A DNA stretch of 64,000 nt, from contig JAWRYS010001475.1 of assembly GCA_034769895.1 (NCBI GenBank), forward strand, positions 62,001 to 126,000, written 5' to 3'. Below, one piece after another: positions 39,247 through 53,264 of the stretch. The position numbers and the translations under genes are program-made. The DNA comes from Magicicada septendecula (taxonomy: Eukaryota; Arthropoda; Insecta; Hemiptera; Cicadidae). Each line of letters begins with the position of its first letter. Position 1 is the first letter of the stretch. The notes under the pieces were generated by a model that saw only the letters and a list, made by a program, of their open reading frames with translations, ran no database searches and was not told the DNA's origin.

Positions 39247-39961
39247 GGGACAGACTGTGCGCTGCGCCGTACGCTAGACAGAGAGGGTATAATAAGCAAC
39301 TATCTCACTCTAACTTCGTCAGTGAAACTCGCGGGCGGATGAGTAAATTTTATTCAATTCATTTTTGCAGTTCAACCTGCGATAACTTCAAAACCAATAA
39401 ATATACAGCAATTCTGAAAACTGCATTGTGTTCAGTAATTAAATCTCTATAAATAGCCAAAATCTCAATTAATATAATTAACAATTACAGAAGATACACA
39501 GAAGAAGAACGTGTTTTTTTAGACGTTTCTATTGGTTTAGCATTTGCATTTGTACACAGTACTCTTTAAAATACAAAAAGTAAAATTGGTTAAAAAGTTT
39601 TACTTACAGTACGCCTACATCAGTTTTTGAAAAAGTTTGTGATTCGGCTGCTTCATACAATGCACACGTTTTTTGGAAGCCATGAAGCCAAAGTGAGTCG
39701 ACCTAACGCCGCTGCCCCAGACTCAGTTGCCCCAAATAAAGTATTTCAATTGTAAAAACTTAAATATTCAAAAATAGTGAACCATATCGCAGAATGACGT
39801 AAGTGTAGTGAAGAAAAAGTCGTGATCAGCCAAAACATCAAGAATAATATCTTTACATCCCTAACCATTTCGCTAACCAAAACTGCAAAAATTAGTTTGG
39901 AGATACGTCCGGATATGGGAGGTTCCGGATATCACAGGTCCGGATGTGACAGGTTGTACTG
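39247..39961 (+). mobile_element. Tigger/pogo-like MITE, 5'-truncated copy
   Basis: Nearly identical to 43829-44543. The right end, ATCCGGACGTATCTCC-type inverted (TCCGGATATCACAGGTCCGG, then GGTTGTACTG followed by TA), gives the Tigger-style terminus CAGTACAACC with a TA target. The left part present in the other copy is missing here. No coding capacity. Confidence 0.75.
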
Positions 39962-40956
39962 TATTTACCTTAAAACAATTCCCCCTAAATAAAAGGGAAA
40001 TCCCCAAATTCATATTTCGAAGCCACCTGTTGTAGATAAAACGGTATTTATCTTGGATACATACGTTTAATCTCATACAAACGTTTTTATGTGTGTTCCC
40101 ATCAGCACCGACACACCTGTACAGGCTTCTCCATATTTTTCTACACCTGTCCAAATATGACTATACTGATTACAATAGTAATTTCTGCTACGGTTTGTTT
40201 ATGACCATAAGATATGTCTTTACAGTTCCTTTTAAATACCATTATTTTCTGCTCATTCGTACAAAACTTTTAATTGTTGAATGTGCCAATTCTGATAATC
40301 TTTGCCAAACCCAAATTTTAATGTTATACGGCGTCACCTTATTATGTAGCAAACAAAATTAGAACAAATCACTGTTATTTTAGCAGTAGCTTTTTTAAGG
40401 AGCCCAGAGTAGGCCTACTAGTAGGCCTATACCTACCCGACACACACACATTTGAAGGATCAGTATTTTGTCTTGGAGTTCACTCTCCCAGCTGAGATAC
40501 CCATGTTTTTAGGGACCAGGAACTCGCATTTGAACTTCTATCATCAGCTACATAATGTAAATCCTAGATAAATGTACAAGCCTATGCTCTAAAAGCCTAA
40601 GCTATGGTACCCACAATCATCTACGTTTTACTAAAATAATGGTTGCAAGTTAAATTTTTGGATTCATGTTGATGCTTTTGTCTCGAAGAAACCAGGTAAA
40701 TTAATCTGCTTTTCGTATCCGGCCGACGATGGTGTGCTCCCACTTACGAACAGTGGCACTTGCAACTCGTTTCACTTGCGAACACTCAAGTAGATAAGAC
40801 ACGTAATTAATTTTTGATACGTGAGAGTACCTCCCACTTGCGAACACACAAACAACGATGTATGTACATCCACCCTGTATTGTGTTTATGTTTTTATAAT
40901 TCGTTAAATGTATTTTTTGTTACCAACTACGTTTACCAAGTTACAATTTTTATAAA

Positions 40957-40958
<2 letters not shown>

Positions 40959-41014
<56 letters not shown>
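40959..41014. repeat. (CA)n microsatellite
   Basis: About 28 CA units. Confidence 0.97.
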
Positions 41015-41019
<5 letters not shown>

Positions 41020-42838
41020 TAGCCGCTCCCTCACTCTCTCTAAATTAAAAAGGAAGGTTATTTTTTATTTATTTTTATTAGTCAACTTGTAGAACGGACG
41101 ACGTGATCTTGAGAAACATCCCAACTTCAGAATCGTTTTCATATCTTTTAGTTTATCCAATTCAGTATACTTTTTCGTCCTTTTCATAGCTTAAAAATTT
41201 CACTCCATCGTTACATCGTGTTCTGAATAGATTTCTCTGCCTCAGATTATAAACATTTGATAATGTTTTTTATTCTTGGATGTGGTCTTCCAACGTGGCT
41301 GTTTAGTTTCTGATGCGTGCTTGTACGGTATTATTCATTGTATGACGTCGGAAGTAGCAGTTCCGTAACTCCTGTGGCACTAATCATTGTCTAGCTATTG
41401 TTCTACGAAACAATTAAAGAATTAATCGAGTTTCTCTTCCTCTGGAACTTGACCATGGATATACTGCCAGCCACATTCTACATCTTTTCGAAGGAAAGCA
41501 AGTATAGCACACATTAGGATTTTTGTGCTCCCTAAGTCATTTGAATGTGTATACTCGTGCAAAGTGACTACTGCAGCTTTTGAATTTTCCATTCATGAAA
41601 AATTACTTTTAATCTTTCAAACTCTCTTTTTTATTGATTTAACCAAAAATCGGGAGCTTAGCTTGCACAACGTCTTCGCCCGGACGGAAACTACTCTCGT
41701 CAATTTTCAAACCGGGACAATTGACAAACTGGCCGGGACCCCGGGATCAGGTCGTCAAACCGGGACAATCCCGGTCAAACCGGGACGTATGGTAAGCCTA
41801 TTTATACATGTATTTATCGGTTTTCAATATTGATGTGAGCATTGTACTGTAGAATTAGGAAGCGATTGTATTGAACGAATCACGATTATCAAATGATATA
41901 CGGTATTCCTTTTAGTTCAACAATTCCGTCATCTCGTCTCCGGTACTTTGGAAAACCATTGTTATTTTCAATAGTTTAACGTAAAATGTTGCTCGGTTAT
42001 TATGTGTACATATTCCATCAATCATGCAAGGAACATTAGGATTACGAGCTCTACAAGATCCATGTATCATTCGAGATAACAATTTTATGAATCCTTGGAA
42101 AACTGACTGGGTCAGGTATTTCTCCGCACAAAACTTAGGATAAGCAAGAGGTAGTGTATTAACTTTTTAAATTGTATATTATTATTATTTTTATTATGTT
42201 TTTACTATAAAATATTCATATTATTTTAATATGATTTTCTGGAACACGTTTGGTGGAAACGTAAAACCGGCCAGCTGATAAATAAGAGGTTGCGAGTTCA
42301 GACGTAGATGTGTATATATGTGTCAGCCAAAACAGTGTTTTGTAAACGTACACGTCTGTCATTACAACATTAAGAATGTTATTTGACCTTGAGTAGGTAC
42401 TCATGTTGACGGGAATGAGAAATCTTGTCTCTGTGCTGGAGACCTGTGGTGTTAGCGCTGAATAGACACAACACATATCACTGTACATACCAGTGGCTGA
42501 CGTATATTAAACATTTCTGAGTTCGAGATACCACAACTCAGATTAAACTGTGCACAATGTTTGTAGAAAATGCGGACGTGTGTGACGTAGACGCCAGTTT
42601 GCAAAATGCATAATCGTTCCCGCCAGAAATGTAATCACGTTTCTCGTTTATCTTGTCTCAGCCAAATAAACATTACTATGCGTTTACCATGTTCCAGTGT
42701 CCTCCTTATTTCATAAACACTTGAGAAATTTTATTGTTTCTTACAGAGGCAACCTTAGAGGTGTCCGGCAGGTGTAAATGTACATAACCTCCTTGGCTCA
42801 TTCTTTAATAAAAATAAGGGAAAGAAATAGAACGAATA

Positions 42839-42840
<2 letters not shown>

Positions 42841-42917
<77 letters not shown>
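42841..42917. repeat. (GA)n microsatellite
   Basis: About 38 GA units. Confidence 0.97.
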
Positions 42918-42918
<1 letters not shown>

Positions 42919-43499
42919 AAGAAAGTGAGACAGAGGTACACAGACAGAGAGGAGCTGTTTCGTTAATCAGGGTAAAATTATATGCAAATTTTGAGAAGGA
43001 CCGGTGTCCTAGGCCAATGAAAACTTAGCTAAAAACATTAAAAATACGAAATATATAGTGTACACAAAATCTGAGGTGTACAAAACATATAAAAGACATG
43101 TCATAAGATTTATTTAACAAAAGAAATAATCGGAGTGGGCGAATGGTAGGAATAAATATGTAATTTAAACAATCCCTTTTAATAATAAATGGTTTTATAA
43201 TAATTATGTTCAATACATATAGGCCTAAGTGTGTAAAACGAATTCCCTACAAGAGTTTTAAAGATTAATGAAGATTTAATTAATTCCCTACAAGAGTTAA
43301 TGAAGATTTGTCTTACATTTTTTCAGAGTTACATAATTATTATTTGTTAAAATATACATACATTTTATTCAGAAAATATTAGATATTTGTATTTAATCTT
43401 TTATTTTATTTTATTTTTATTTTACCGAGAATAGTTACTATTTATAGAAAACCTTTGTAATAAAAGTCTATCTGTACCGTATTCATACTTTTACCAGTA

Positions 43500-44543
43500 C
43501 AGGTACAACCTGTCATATCCGGACTAATATGGCGACCGGCCGATCCGGATATGGAAAAATCCGGATATCACAAGGTCATTTATAAATACCGTATTTTCTC
43601 GCATAATTAACGCACTTTTTTGACGAAAAATACCGGCGAAAATTTCGGGTGCGTAAATTATTCAAGGATTTCAGATATACCCAAATTTCATTTGAAATTT
43701 ATTGACATTTAAAAGATACATTAAATATACTGTATTATACACAAAATCAGTTCAACTCATTGAAATTATCGTCGGGGTATATATAACGATTCATAGTATG
43801 TCGTCATATCTGAGCGTTAGTTGAAATGGGACACACTGTGCGCTGCGCCGTACGCTAGACAGAGAGGGTATAATAAGCAACTATCTCACTCTAACTTCGT
43901 CAGTGAAACTCGCGGGCGGATGAGTAAATTTTATTCAATTCATTTTTGCAGTTCAACCTGCGATAACTTCAAAACCAATAAATATACAGCAATTCTGAAA
44001 AACTGCATTGTGTTCAGTAATTAAATCTCTATAAGTAGCCAAAATCTCAATTAATATAATTAACAATTACAGAAGATACACAGAAGAAGAACGTGTTTTT
44101 TTAGACGTTTCTATTGGTTTAGCATTTGCATTTGTACACAGTACTCTTTAAAATACAAAAAGTAAAATTGGTTAAAAAGTTTTACTTACAGTACGCCTAC
44201 ATCAGTTTTTGAAAAAGTTTGTGATTCGGCTGCTTCATACAATGCACACGTTTTTTGGAAGCCATGAAGCCAAAGTGAGTCGACTTAACGCCGCTGCCCC
44301 AGACTCAGTTGCCCCAAATAAAGTATTTCAATTGTAAAAACTTAAATATTCAAAAATAGTGAACCATATCGCAGAATGACGTAAGTGTAGTGAAGAAAAA
44401 GTCGTGATCAGCCAAAACATCAAGAGTAGTATCTTTACATCCCTAACCATTTCGCTAACCAAAATTGCAAAAATTAGTTTGGAGATACGTCCGGATATGG
44501 GAGGTTCCGGATATCACAGGTCCGGATGTGACAGGTTGTACTA
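43500..44543 (+). mobile_element. Tigger/pogo-like MITE, full-length copy with nested repeat
   Basis: Left end CAGGTACAACCTGTCATATCCGGAC pattern (43500 on) pairs with the inverted right end TCCGGATGTGACAGGTTGTAC (about 44521-44541). Both are flanked by TA, as in the pogo/Tigger group. From 43829 it matches 39247-39961 almost base for base. Near 43590-43640 a TACCGTATTTTCTCGCATAATTAACGCAC segment looks like the end of a second, nested MITE. The internal 67-codon frame is not conserved coding. Confidence 0.75.
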
Positions 44544-45249
44544 TACTTTTTAACTACATATTATACTAATGTACAATGAAGATATACTTATTATATCTTT
44601 TTTTAGTATATAGTTATTTACGTGTCAAGAAAAGAACGTGTGAATAAAGTGATCACAACATTTTATACCTTATATGTTTTCTGTCATTGAATGATTAACC
44701 CACTTTTTAATAACAGCGTTGAAAAATAGTTGATTACGTCTTTCAAAGATTATTTTTACTACGATACTGAAATTAAAAATAACTAAGATCGTATACAGGA
44801 ATTAAACGTAGGCGACTGGAAGCAGTAATTGTATAAACAGCCGAGACACACCAGCTGCTAATATTGCAGGAATTGCTTACATTCAGTAGACTTGGCAACG
44901 TTGTGACCTTCGTGACTTTATATACATTTTGTGGCAACACTGTGCATATTTTTCATCACTAAAAGCTAAACCGATATCCGTGATAAAATAGTAATGCATT
45001 TTTTTAAACGTGTGAGTCGTTTGTAACGATTAATTTAACAGGATAATTATTATTCAACTTTTTTCAACAAACTATCTTGAAACGGATATATATTTTTACG
45101 GTTTTTTATGCTGATTACGAATATGTAAGAATAAAATGTCTAAGCTTACTCATAACTTTTATATATGGGGTCTCAAAAAGATCAACTTCTCTGGTCAGAA
45201 CTTGCATGTTTAGCTAATGATGGAAAAACGTGATTATATATATATATAT
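44544..45249. other. AT-rich intergenic DNA, no gene seen
   Basis: No domain or repeat boundary recognised. Confidence 0.4.
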
Positions 45250-45620
45250 ATGGGATGAATTGAAATGGCCTTATTGAAATTGATTTGTTAATATATTGAG
45301 ATTATTTATTTATCAAGCCTATTGTTATATTTGCACCTCAAGGGAATTGTAAGTAATATATGTATGTAACGAATTATGGGATGAACTGAAATGGCCTTAT
45401 TGAAATTGATTTGTTAATATACTGAGATTATTTATTTATCAAGCCTATTGTTATATTTGCACCTCAAGGGACTTGTGAGTAATATATGTATGTAACAAAT
45501 TATGGGATGAATTGAAATGGCCTTATTGAAATTGATTTGTTAATATATTGAGATTATTTATTTATCAAGCCTATTGTTATATTGTTATGTATGTAACGAG
45601 TTATGGGATTAAGTAAGAAT
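45250..45620 (+). repeat. 126-bp tandem repeat, about three copies
   Basis: Units starting TGGGATGAATTGAAATGGCC recur at 45251, 45377 and 45503. A fourth, shortened unit ends near TTATGGGATTAAG (45601). Copies differ at a few positions; the last has lost about 25 bp. Confidence 0.92.
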
Positions 45621-45639
45621 AAAAGATAGTTATTACTCT

Positions 45640-45745
45640 TTACCGACGAGTTTTATTGCAAGTCCCGTCTCACTGGACCCAGCGCATTTTTGGCTTCTCT
45701 AGGCCTTCCGCCTAGTTTTAAATAACTAGTGGCCTCTCTTTAAAA
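45640..45745 (+). repeat. LTR-end-like repeat, copy A
   Basis: The segment GTTTTATTGCAAGTCCCGTCTCACTGG...TTTTTGGCTTCTCTAGGC...CCGCCTAGTTTTAAAT is related to about 51258-51360 (TTTATTGCTAACCCTGTCACTCTGG...CTTCCTCTAGGC...CGGTCTAGTTTTTAAAT). The shared form suggests the 3' part of an LTR family. Boundaries are approximate. Confidence 0.4.
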
Positions 45746-45999
45746 AAAAAAAAAGAAAAAAAAGGTTTATATTTTTTTTATAAAGCGTAAAAAATGGAAA
45801 GAGGGGTTACAGCATTTATAACAGTTTTATGTGTGGCACATCTACTGATACCTTACTTAATTAAAGAAATACTAGATCCAGTGTCTATTATAAATTTACA
45901 TAATTTCTTTTCAATTTCACCCGTAATTACTAAATCATTTAAACCGTTAGAAGAGATTGTACGTATCAAATAACTCGTCCGTTCGAACTTGCCGTGTCC

Positions 46000-46974
46000 T
46001 AACAAGTCGAACTGCTGGCGTTTGGGTGTGTATTTTGCTTACTATTGCAGTTACGAGCATAATGCCCCTTAGCATGACAATTATAACATTCTATGTCTTT
46101 CAAAGCCATTTTTTGTGCATTGTTATTATTTTTATTATTATGGTTTATGGTTATAACTGGTACTGTGAGCATTATGTGGCTGAGTTTTACCACTAGCTTT
46201 TCTTGATAACATTTTAAAACAATTCTTAGCTAAATGACCTACCTTCTTACAGTGATAACAGGTGACACTAGTCACAAAGACATGTCTATCGGCATTATTT
46301 CTCTTACCATGCCCCCATGAAGTATGCTGCTGTTGTCAATCAGCTGAAGCCACAGTATTAGCGATCTGAATTGCCTCCTGCATAGTGTTAGGTAATCGGT
46401 ATCGTACTTGCTGTCCCACAACACCTTGTAGGCCATTATGTATGCCGCTAAAAGTCGACGCTCCGCCTCTTCCTCAATGACTTTCTGCTCCATAGGATCA
46501 GCAACCTGTCTAATAGTCTTTGAACATAAAATTCGGCAACGATCAGCAAAAGATTCTGGGGTTTCATCCCTACGCTGTGTCGCTGACTGAAGTGCTGTAT
46601 AATGATACTGATCTAACTGCTTAACTTTAAATCGCTCAATAAAACTGTGTTAAAACGTCATACTTTAAATCTGCTTTCTGTAACTGCGGACAACTGTTAT
46701 AATACAATGCTGCAGGTCCCCTTAATTTTAACGAAATGATGCGAACCTTATCAGAATCGTTCCAATTGCCTATTGTCGCAGCATCGTCAATCTTTTTAAA
46801 GAAAGCATGAATAGGGATACCTGTACCATCGCCCCTCCAATTTTCAATTAAGTTTGCTATAGTCAGATCCTTAGTGACAGTAGCAGCGACAGGTGCAGTA
46901 CCTGTTGTCTGGATACGCTCTTGTAACTCGGCTACGATAAGTTTTAATTCAGTTACCTCAGACATTTTAGACAT
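46000..46974 (-). pseudogene. LTR-retrotransposon gag relic
   Basis: Read leftward. The start is MSKMSEVTELKLIVAELQERIQ (46974), followed by GDGTGIPIHAFFKKIDDAATIGNWNDSDKVRIISLKLRGPAALYY, a typical Gag capsid-like segment. After a frame change comes YHYTALQSATQRRDETPESFADRCRILCSKTI, and then two CCHC zinc knuckles, CYHCKKVGHLAKNC (near 46240) and CYNCHAKGHYARNC (near 46080). It lies directly downstream of an LTR on the same strand. No pol genes follow; the copy is truncated near 45990. Gypsy-like by gag style; the clade is not resolved. Confidence 0.75.
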
Positions 46975-47309
46975 TTGTAATCAAACTCGTAATAGTTTTA
47001 TTTAAATAAATAATTTCTATGATTCTTTGTAATTAACTTCGAAAGAGAGTCTCGCACCCCTCCAAATAGTATTAGGATCTTGGATTGGACTGGTGTGTTA
47101 TAAACAGGTAAAGTGACAGAAGGACTACTGTGGGTATAATAAGCTGTTATAACTCCAACACGCGTACCAACCTGCATAAAAAGTTCGAACAAGCCCCAAA
47201 AGCGGTCAATATAGACCTTTGAGCCATTAACTTCAATGAGAGAAACGTTTAATTAATGTAAGTAAACTAACATTCCCAAATATAATATCCCACTTCTGAC
47301 ACCAAAATT

Positions 47310-48131
47310 TGTTGTAACCCCCGGGGCTGGGGCCTCACAAAGTGAAAGCACCAGTCGTGTGGACAGGATAGCTGTGGGAATGGCTCGTTATTAAATAAGG
47401 CATTTACTTAGGTTAATAATATTTCTTTAATTCATTAGAGTAACTACGTTCGTTAACAAGTTTTATCTTGATGAACAAATGACAATACAAATGAACAAAA
47501 TAACAATAATTGAAGTGACATACTCTCGTTACAATAATTCTATTGAGTGTTTTCATTAAGACATAATATTATATATATAAAAAAAAACATTCTTTATTAC
47601 TGACTATTCTTTATTAAAACATTATAAAAGCTTTACTAACTATATTTCGGAATTTGGTACGTTACCGCTTTAAATTAGGCATAAATGATTAAGATATCAA
47701 TTACACATATTCCTTAACAAAGTTAGAACACTACTGAGCACTTAGTATAAATAATTCATTATCCAAAATCGATTAATGCTTTAAGTTTAAACTAAGTAAA
47801 ACAAAAACAAATATTACGCTTTTGATGTGGCTCCATCGTAGACAGAAGATGCACGGATAGTGCGCAAGGACGCCAAAAAGTGAACAAGTGAAAAAAGAGT
47901 GTGTACTTCCCAGTGCTCTCGTCAGTTTTATACCCTGCGTGACGCAAAAAGTCTCTATGAGTTAACGCCCAAAATTCAGCCAATCAGAACTGGACTCTGC
48001 ACGTGTCTTGAAACTTATCAAGTCACATGAGGGGACAATTTGACATTGATTTTTGTGAACCAAAGCGGAATTCGTTCACGAACACTGACGAGTAAACAAT
48101 TCTTAGCTTCCCTGGTTGATAACTCGCTACA
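47310..48131 (-). repeat. LTR (5' LTR of the gag relic)
   Basis: On the minus strand it begins TGTAGCGAGTTATCAACCAG and ends GGGGGTTACAACA, giving TG...CA ends and a length of 822 bp. It is followed at once by TTTTGGTGTCAGAAGTGGGA, a primer-binding-site-like sequence common in insect LTR elements, and then the gag relic. The matching 3' LTR was not found in the window. Confidence 0.65.
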
Positions 48132-51100
48132 CGTGCCATGATAAAAAATGGTCAGCACACTTCCTCACAATCGCTGTTTGTTCCTTAAAATAATTCTTAA
48201 GATAAAATAAAATAATACATTGAGTAGTTTGAGTATGAGTAGAATCCTCATTTACAATTATATATAAAATCATAACGTGGAATATGCTGGGCACAACACT
48301 GGTAAGATCTTGATAGTCGCATTGATCTTTATTGTACACAAAAATGTGGTATTACGTTTGATTTTAAAGGTGTTTTGTTTATTTACAAAAATATTAATCA
48401 AAACTTTGTCTCCGTTCAAAAGTAATGTTCTATTTTTTATTTATTTTTGTTATAGCACAAACAAACACTTGTAACATCAAAAATTTTAATTTTAAATTAT
48501 TTAATTGTTCTTGATAACAAAAAGTTGTACAGAGTACAATTTTTCTTCACTGATTATTATGCATTAACTTCGGTGTTTTATTTAAGATGGTGGTACCGTA
48601 AATTCTTTAAAGTGACATTGATGTTTTTTGAACAAAAATTTAACACTAAGTTTGATTTTTAAAGGTATTTTGTTGATGTACAAAAATATCAATCAACATT
48701 TTGTTTCCATTGAAAGCTAATGTTCTATTTTTCCTTTATTTTTATTCTAGTACAAACATTTGTAACATTAAAAAAGTTTAATTCAAATTGTAAATTATTT
48801 CAAATACCGTACTTTATCTCTTTTTTTTTTTAGTTATGCAACTCTTGTGTGTCTGTTCTTTATTATTTCGTCCTCAGCTTATAGGAGCTGGTACTTTTTG
48901 CTAGTAAATATTAACACTCATTATCAATGGTGAACAATACAAAATCAACAAAATGGTATTCTTGGCAAAACAGTGTTGTATGACGAGTTTCCAGGTCGGG
49001 ATTACATTAAACTCCACTAGAGGGGTGCGCCCTCAAAAACCTAAGGTCTGCGCCTTTTCCTGAGGGCCAGTGTGGCCCTGCTCTGGAGAGCAAATTATAG
49101 CTTACGTTCGGAATACTATACAATGTTTATATGTATAACTAATGTATTAGTGAGAAAAAAAATATTACAACACTCATAGGCATTAGATACGGTTTATCGA
49201 ATCTGGGACAAAACAGGAACATAACAGAACTCGGATATTAAAGAAGTAAATCTAATGCTAACGTCTTTGGAAAAGAAGTAATACAACTGCAGATACAGGA
49301 TCAGCACTTTCTTATTGCTTTATACTATTTATGTAAAATGCCTTCTAGACCCTGTTACCGGCCAATAGAAATCCATATTATTTCTGTTAATTTATTTTAC
49401 TGCAGAAAGAGATAGAAGATAACCTATTCTCTGAAAGCATTATGCCATGGGTGTACAACAAAAAGTTTATAGCACGTTTTGTTGGGCTGGGAATATTGTA
49501 TCAAGGCTTTATTCACCATTTTGGACCAGTTTTTTATCGTTAAAAATAAGTTGATCTCAGAAAAGGCTATAAAATTTGTCAGCATTTATCACAGTGTCAG
49601 TTGATACTATCACCACCACCACCACCACCATCATCATCTTCACTCTAAGATTAGGCCGTAATGTATCTGTTGAAGAACCTCGTCCTTCTAGGTCTACCAA
49701 CATCAATACGCTCGTATCTCAAGGGTGCGTTAGTAATTCATTAACTGATAATCTATATTAACGTTAAATGAATGATTTAGCGCGTTTTTGTGGGATTTTA
49801 AAAGTAGAGATAATAACGGTGGCTTCTAGCTCGTATAATTGGAATTAATAATGGAATTCATGAACATGTGAAGAACGTCCAATTAGGTTAGACGAATACT
49901 TCTAGATTGGCGGAATGTGCTCGGGACAAACAGCATAGAATACAGTGGGATGGCGTGTCCATAGTAGGCGCAGAGTGTAAGGTTGGACAACGTAAATTCA
50001 AGGAGTCGTCCTGTGCCGGGGTTGAATCTTCCCGGCGTGATCTGAAAGTTCAGTGCCGCCAAAGCTCATAGCAGCTGTGCGCCACAGCTAACTCGATTAT
50101 TAAGGCCGTGTCTATGCCACAATCTAGAAGGCCTATTCAAACGTGTCAGCTGTTCGTGTATGGTTAGGAAACCTCTTACCAAAGGTTATGATCGGCAATT
50201 AGAAACAAGTCGATTTCATGTAGCATAGTGGGACTGAAGAATTCAGGCATCTCTTCGTCAACCTTCCAATAGAGTGTTCGATGGTCTGACGGCCCAGGGT
50301 GAAGTACTTAGTTGATCTCTCAATATGACTTCATAAGCCAGTAAAGCGTTTTCAGGTGAGGGTCAACTATTTTATTCTATGTTCATTTAATGATGGGTTA
50401 TGTGTTATATTTGTGTATGTGTGTGTATGACCCAGACGTCTGTAAAGCCTATTTCATTGTGATACCTTGGTAATGTAAAACTGACTTACACATTACGTCC
50501 GGTTGGGAAACACAGGTGACATTGTGTTTAATTGTATATTAATATAATCAAATTGTAAATTCAATCAAAAGTAATGACTATAACTGGATGAAATAAACCA
50601 GTTAAATTAATAAGAGCAGATAGAATGTTGATAGAAATTGTGACAGTGAGTGTAGTGTGTGGGTTCCGAGGTGAGAGAGTGTAGAGGTGGGTGTATTTTC
50701 TTACGGCCAATCTACAAATAAAAAATGTTATAGGGACCCCATACAGCCGGGAGAAGGGGGCTGCAGAGTTAGTAACATTGACACCGGTCACTATCCGCAG
50801 AGCAGTGCACCAGGATGCTCCCCGAAGCAGTCAGGCCCAGAAATACTCCTCCCATAGAACACCGAAGGACATTTGCCTGGAATGAGACTCGCTGGAACTT
50901 CAGCAAACACTAAGGATCATCTGCAGCACCTATGCCACACTGGTCAACATGGTACCATTGGAGTTCCACAACAAGAGTACAGGTGGGAGTGTTCTAATTA
51001 TTAAACTTCAGTCAACAACTCCATAGACTGGCCCCCTGGTATTCAGGTTAAACATCTTGTTAATGCTCTTAAAGAAAATGCTACCAGAGCTGCAGCTGTT

Positions 51101-52130
51101 TTAAATAAAATTGTAACTAAATATTTTGTGATAACTTAAATTGATGTTGTTAAGGAAACGGATACTAGAATCCAATTGTTTGAAAGATTTGTAGCTAAAT
51201 ATTTTGTGATAACTTGATTGTTCTTAACAAAAATTGCACTAATAAAAATTGTTACTGGTTACTAGAGTGTTTATTGCTAACCCTGTCACTCTGGGCTCGA
51301 GCACACTTTTCGCTTCCTCTAGGCTAAGCGGTCTAGTTTTTAAATTTTACGTTATGCCTAAGTGGCTGTTACAGTCCTATCTAATTGTTAACGAGAACTG
51401 TTTGAGGGAAGCGAGCAATTGTATTTTCTAAATTTGGTTTAATACATTGATGAAAGGCCGTGATTATGTATTATATATGTAAAATAAATCTATATATAGT
51501 AGTAGTTTTAGGTCGCTTAATCCCCAAGTTTCTAAACATTCCAATTTGGAATGTGATGAAGGCCGTGATGGTGGGACAGGTGTTAGTAGATCAGAAATTT
51601 CCGTTAAGGAGTTGGAAATATCCGTGTGAGTTTGGAATTTTCGTTTTAAGTAGAAGTGAGCAGTAGAGGAGGGGGAATGAGCAGATGGTATTTGGGGGGG
51701 GCATAAATACGAAAGAAGACAGCTGCCGAACGGACAGGAGGGGCCGCGTTGGATGCATCAGCGCTCGCTAACCAGTCTTCAAATGTGCCGGAAGGTACCT
51801 CCGCTGTTACTCGGACGTGTCACCGCTGGTTTTAGAGCACAAGACCAATCAAACTTTGGCTAGGCTGAGCACCTCACTTGCTGAGATCCTCTTCTCTACC
51901 CAAAACAGGAGCATACCATCCCAACCCAAGATATTGATTACCTTAGCCCTTGAGAGAGTTCGATTCTAGCAGTCATCGAAGGAGTCACTCCGTGCGCTGC
52001 TACCATGCAGGGGCCTTGATCCCCTTCCCCCCATTAGCTACAAGCTACAGCTGTCCAGACCCACGTCTATCAGATCCCAGTTCGTGCCGGTCCGTCAGTT
52101 AATATCCTGTAGTATGAATGCCAAATATAT
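48132..52130. other. Intergenic DNA, no gene seen
   Basis: AT-rich sequence with an internal imperfect repeat (ACAAAAATNTNAATCAA... near 48385 and 48680), a CAC/CAT run (49606-49640) and a direct repeat of AACTAAATATTTTGTGATAACTT (about 51115 and 51193). The LTR-like segment related to 45640-45745 lies at 51258-51360. No convincing coding frame. Confidence 0.4.
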
Positions 52131-52560
52131 AGAAGCCATGCCTGATCCAAAGTAACCTGGCAACAGTATGTGAAAAGAACCATTGCCCAAGCAAGAAAAC
52201 GACTTCGAGCTCTCTAGACCCTTGGCAGCAATGACTACTGCTCCAGCCTGACATTTAGCAGGATCTACAAAGCATGCCTACATCCTGTTTTGACATGCGC
52301 ACACCCGATCTTGCTGGCAACAGACCCCGACCGCCTGAAACCGTACAGAATCATAGAAAGGCATCATTGACGTTATATTAATACCATCGTCCCCGCCGAA
52401 CTCGAATTAGCAATGTAGCCCTTTACTCCCTGACCTCGATTCCTTCCTACATAAATTCAACTGGCGATACACCAGGAATGCTCCACGCCCCCATCCAAAC
52501 CACTGCAGGTTACATCAACAGACCAACCAGAAACACACAAAGACCCACCTTCCTCATAAA
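52130..52560 (+). pseudogene. Probable LINE reverse-transcriptase 3' fragment
   Basis: Decayed frames give TWQQYVKRTIAQARKRLRAL, then LTFSRIYKACLHPVLTCAHPILL, the TWxxHI...L...IYKxxIxPVLTYA pattern seen after the polymerase core in Jockey-like non-LTR elements. Stops and shifts are frequent. No poly-A tail or ORF1 is seen. Assignment rests on one short pattern. Confidence 0.45.
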
Positions 52561-53264
52561 GCGCTTGCTGACACTTGTAAACACATCACCTGAACACAGC
52601 AGGTAATCAACGTAACACCAAAATATCGGTAATCCTCAACGTCTGTACAACGCCATTCCTATCTCCCAATCTTTATGCCCCCCTCACTAACTAGTTCTCC
52701 GCCATTCCCTTGACACTCTGTTCAGACTTTTGCGTCCTGCGCTGCCCGTCCATGCCGTTTGTCACTAAAGCACTAATAAACACCCCTAACCCAATTGGAA
52801 ATATATCCAGACTACACGCACATTCACAATTACTTCACTCTCCTTTCTCTTCTTCTTGGTGCCTCCACCATTTCAGCGCCCGGCCTACACTAATTTTCTC
52901 CATCTTCACAATCTCTCTCCCGTAGATTCTAGGGATCGAAACGTCTAAAAATTTTAAGTGAAAAATATTGCATGGAGGCAGTTTGAGAGTTTAGCTGATA
53001 GAAGTCGCTCATCGCTTACAATTTTAAAGAGCAATAATGGAACTGTATTATAGCAATAATGATTGCTATAACTATTATAATACAGTTGATAGGGTATTAC
53101 TGTTTTTTTGCAATAAATGATCGTATGTTAATTAAAACTACACAAGCTGCTTTTAAGAATAAACTAATATGAAATAGAAGCTCTTCCAGAGTATACGGAT
53201 TTATTAGCATTATTCATAGCGCGTTGAACAAATCATTCATGGGAAGAGACTACTTTTAAACTGT

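Larger units (their letters stand above)
39962..43499. other. Intergenic DNA with microsatellites, no gene seen
   Basis: Contains a CA run (40959-41014), a cluster of CCGGGAC words and palindromes near 41715-41790 that resembles MITE ends, and a GA run (42841-42917). About 42180-42400 resembles about 5200-5420. No convincing coding frame. Confidence 0.45.

Noticed and set aside
45794-45973. 59-codon frame MERGVTAFITVLCVAH...
   Set aside because: Looks somewhat protein-like but matches nothing I recognise and sits between decayed retroelement pieces.
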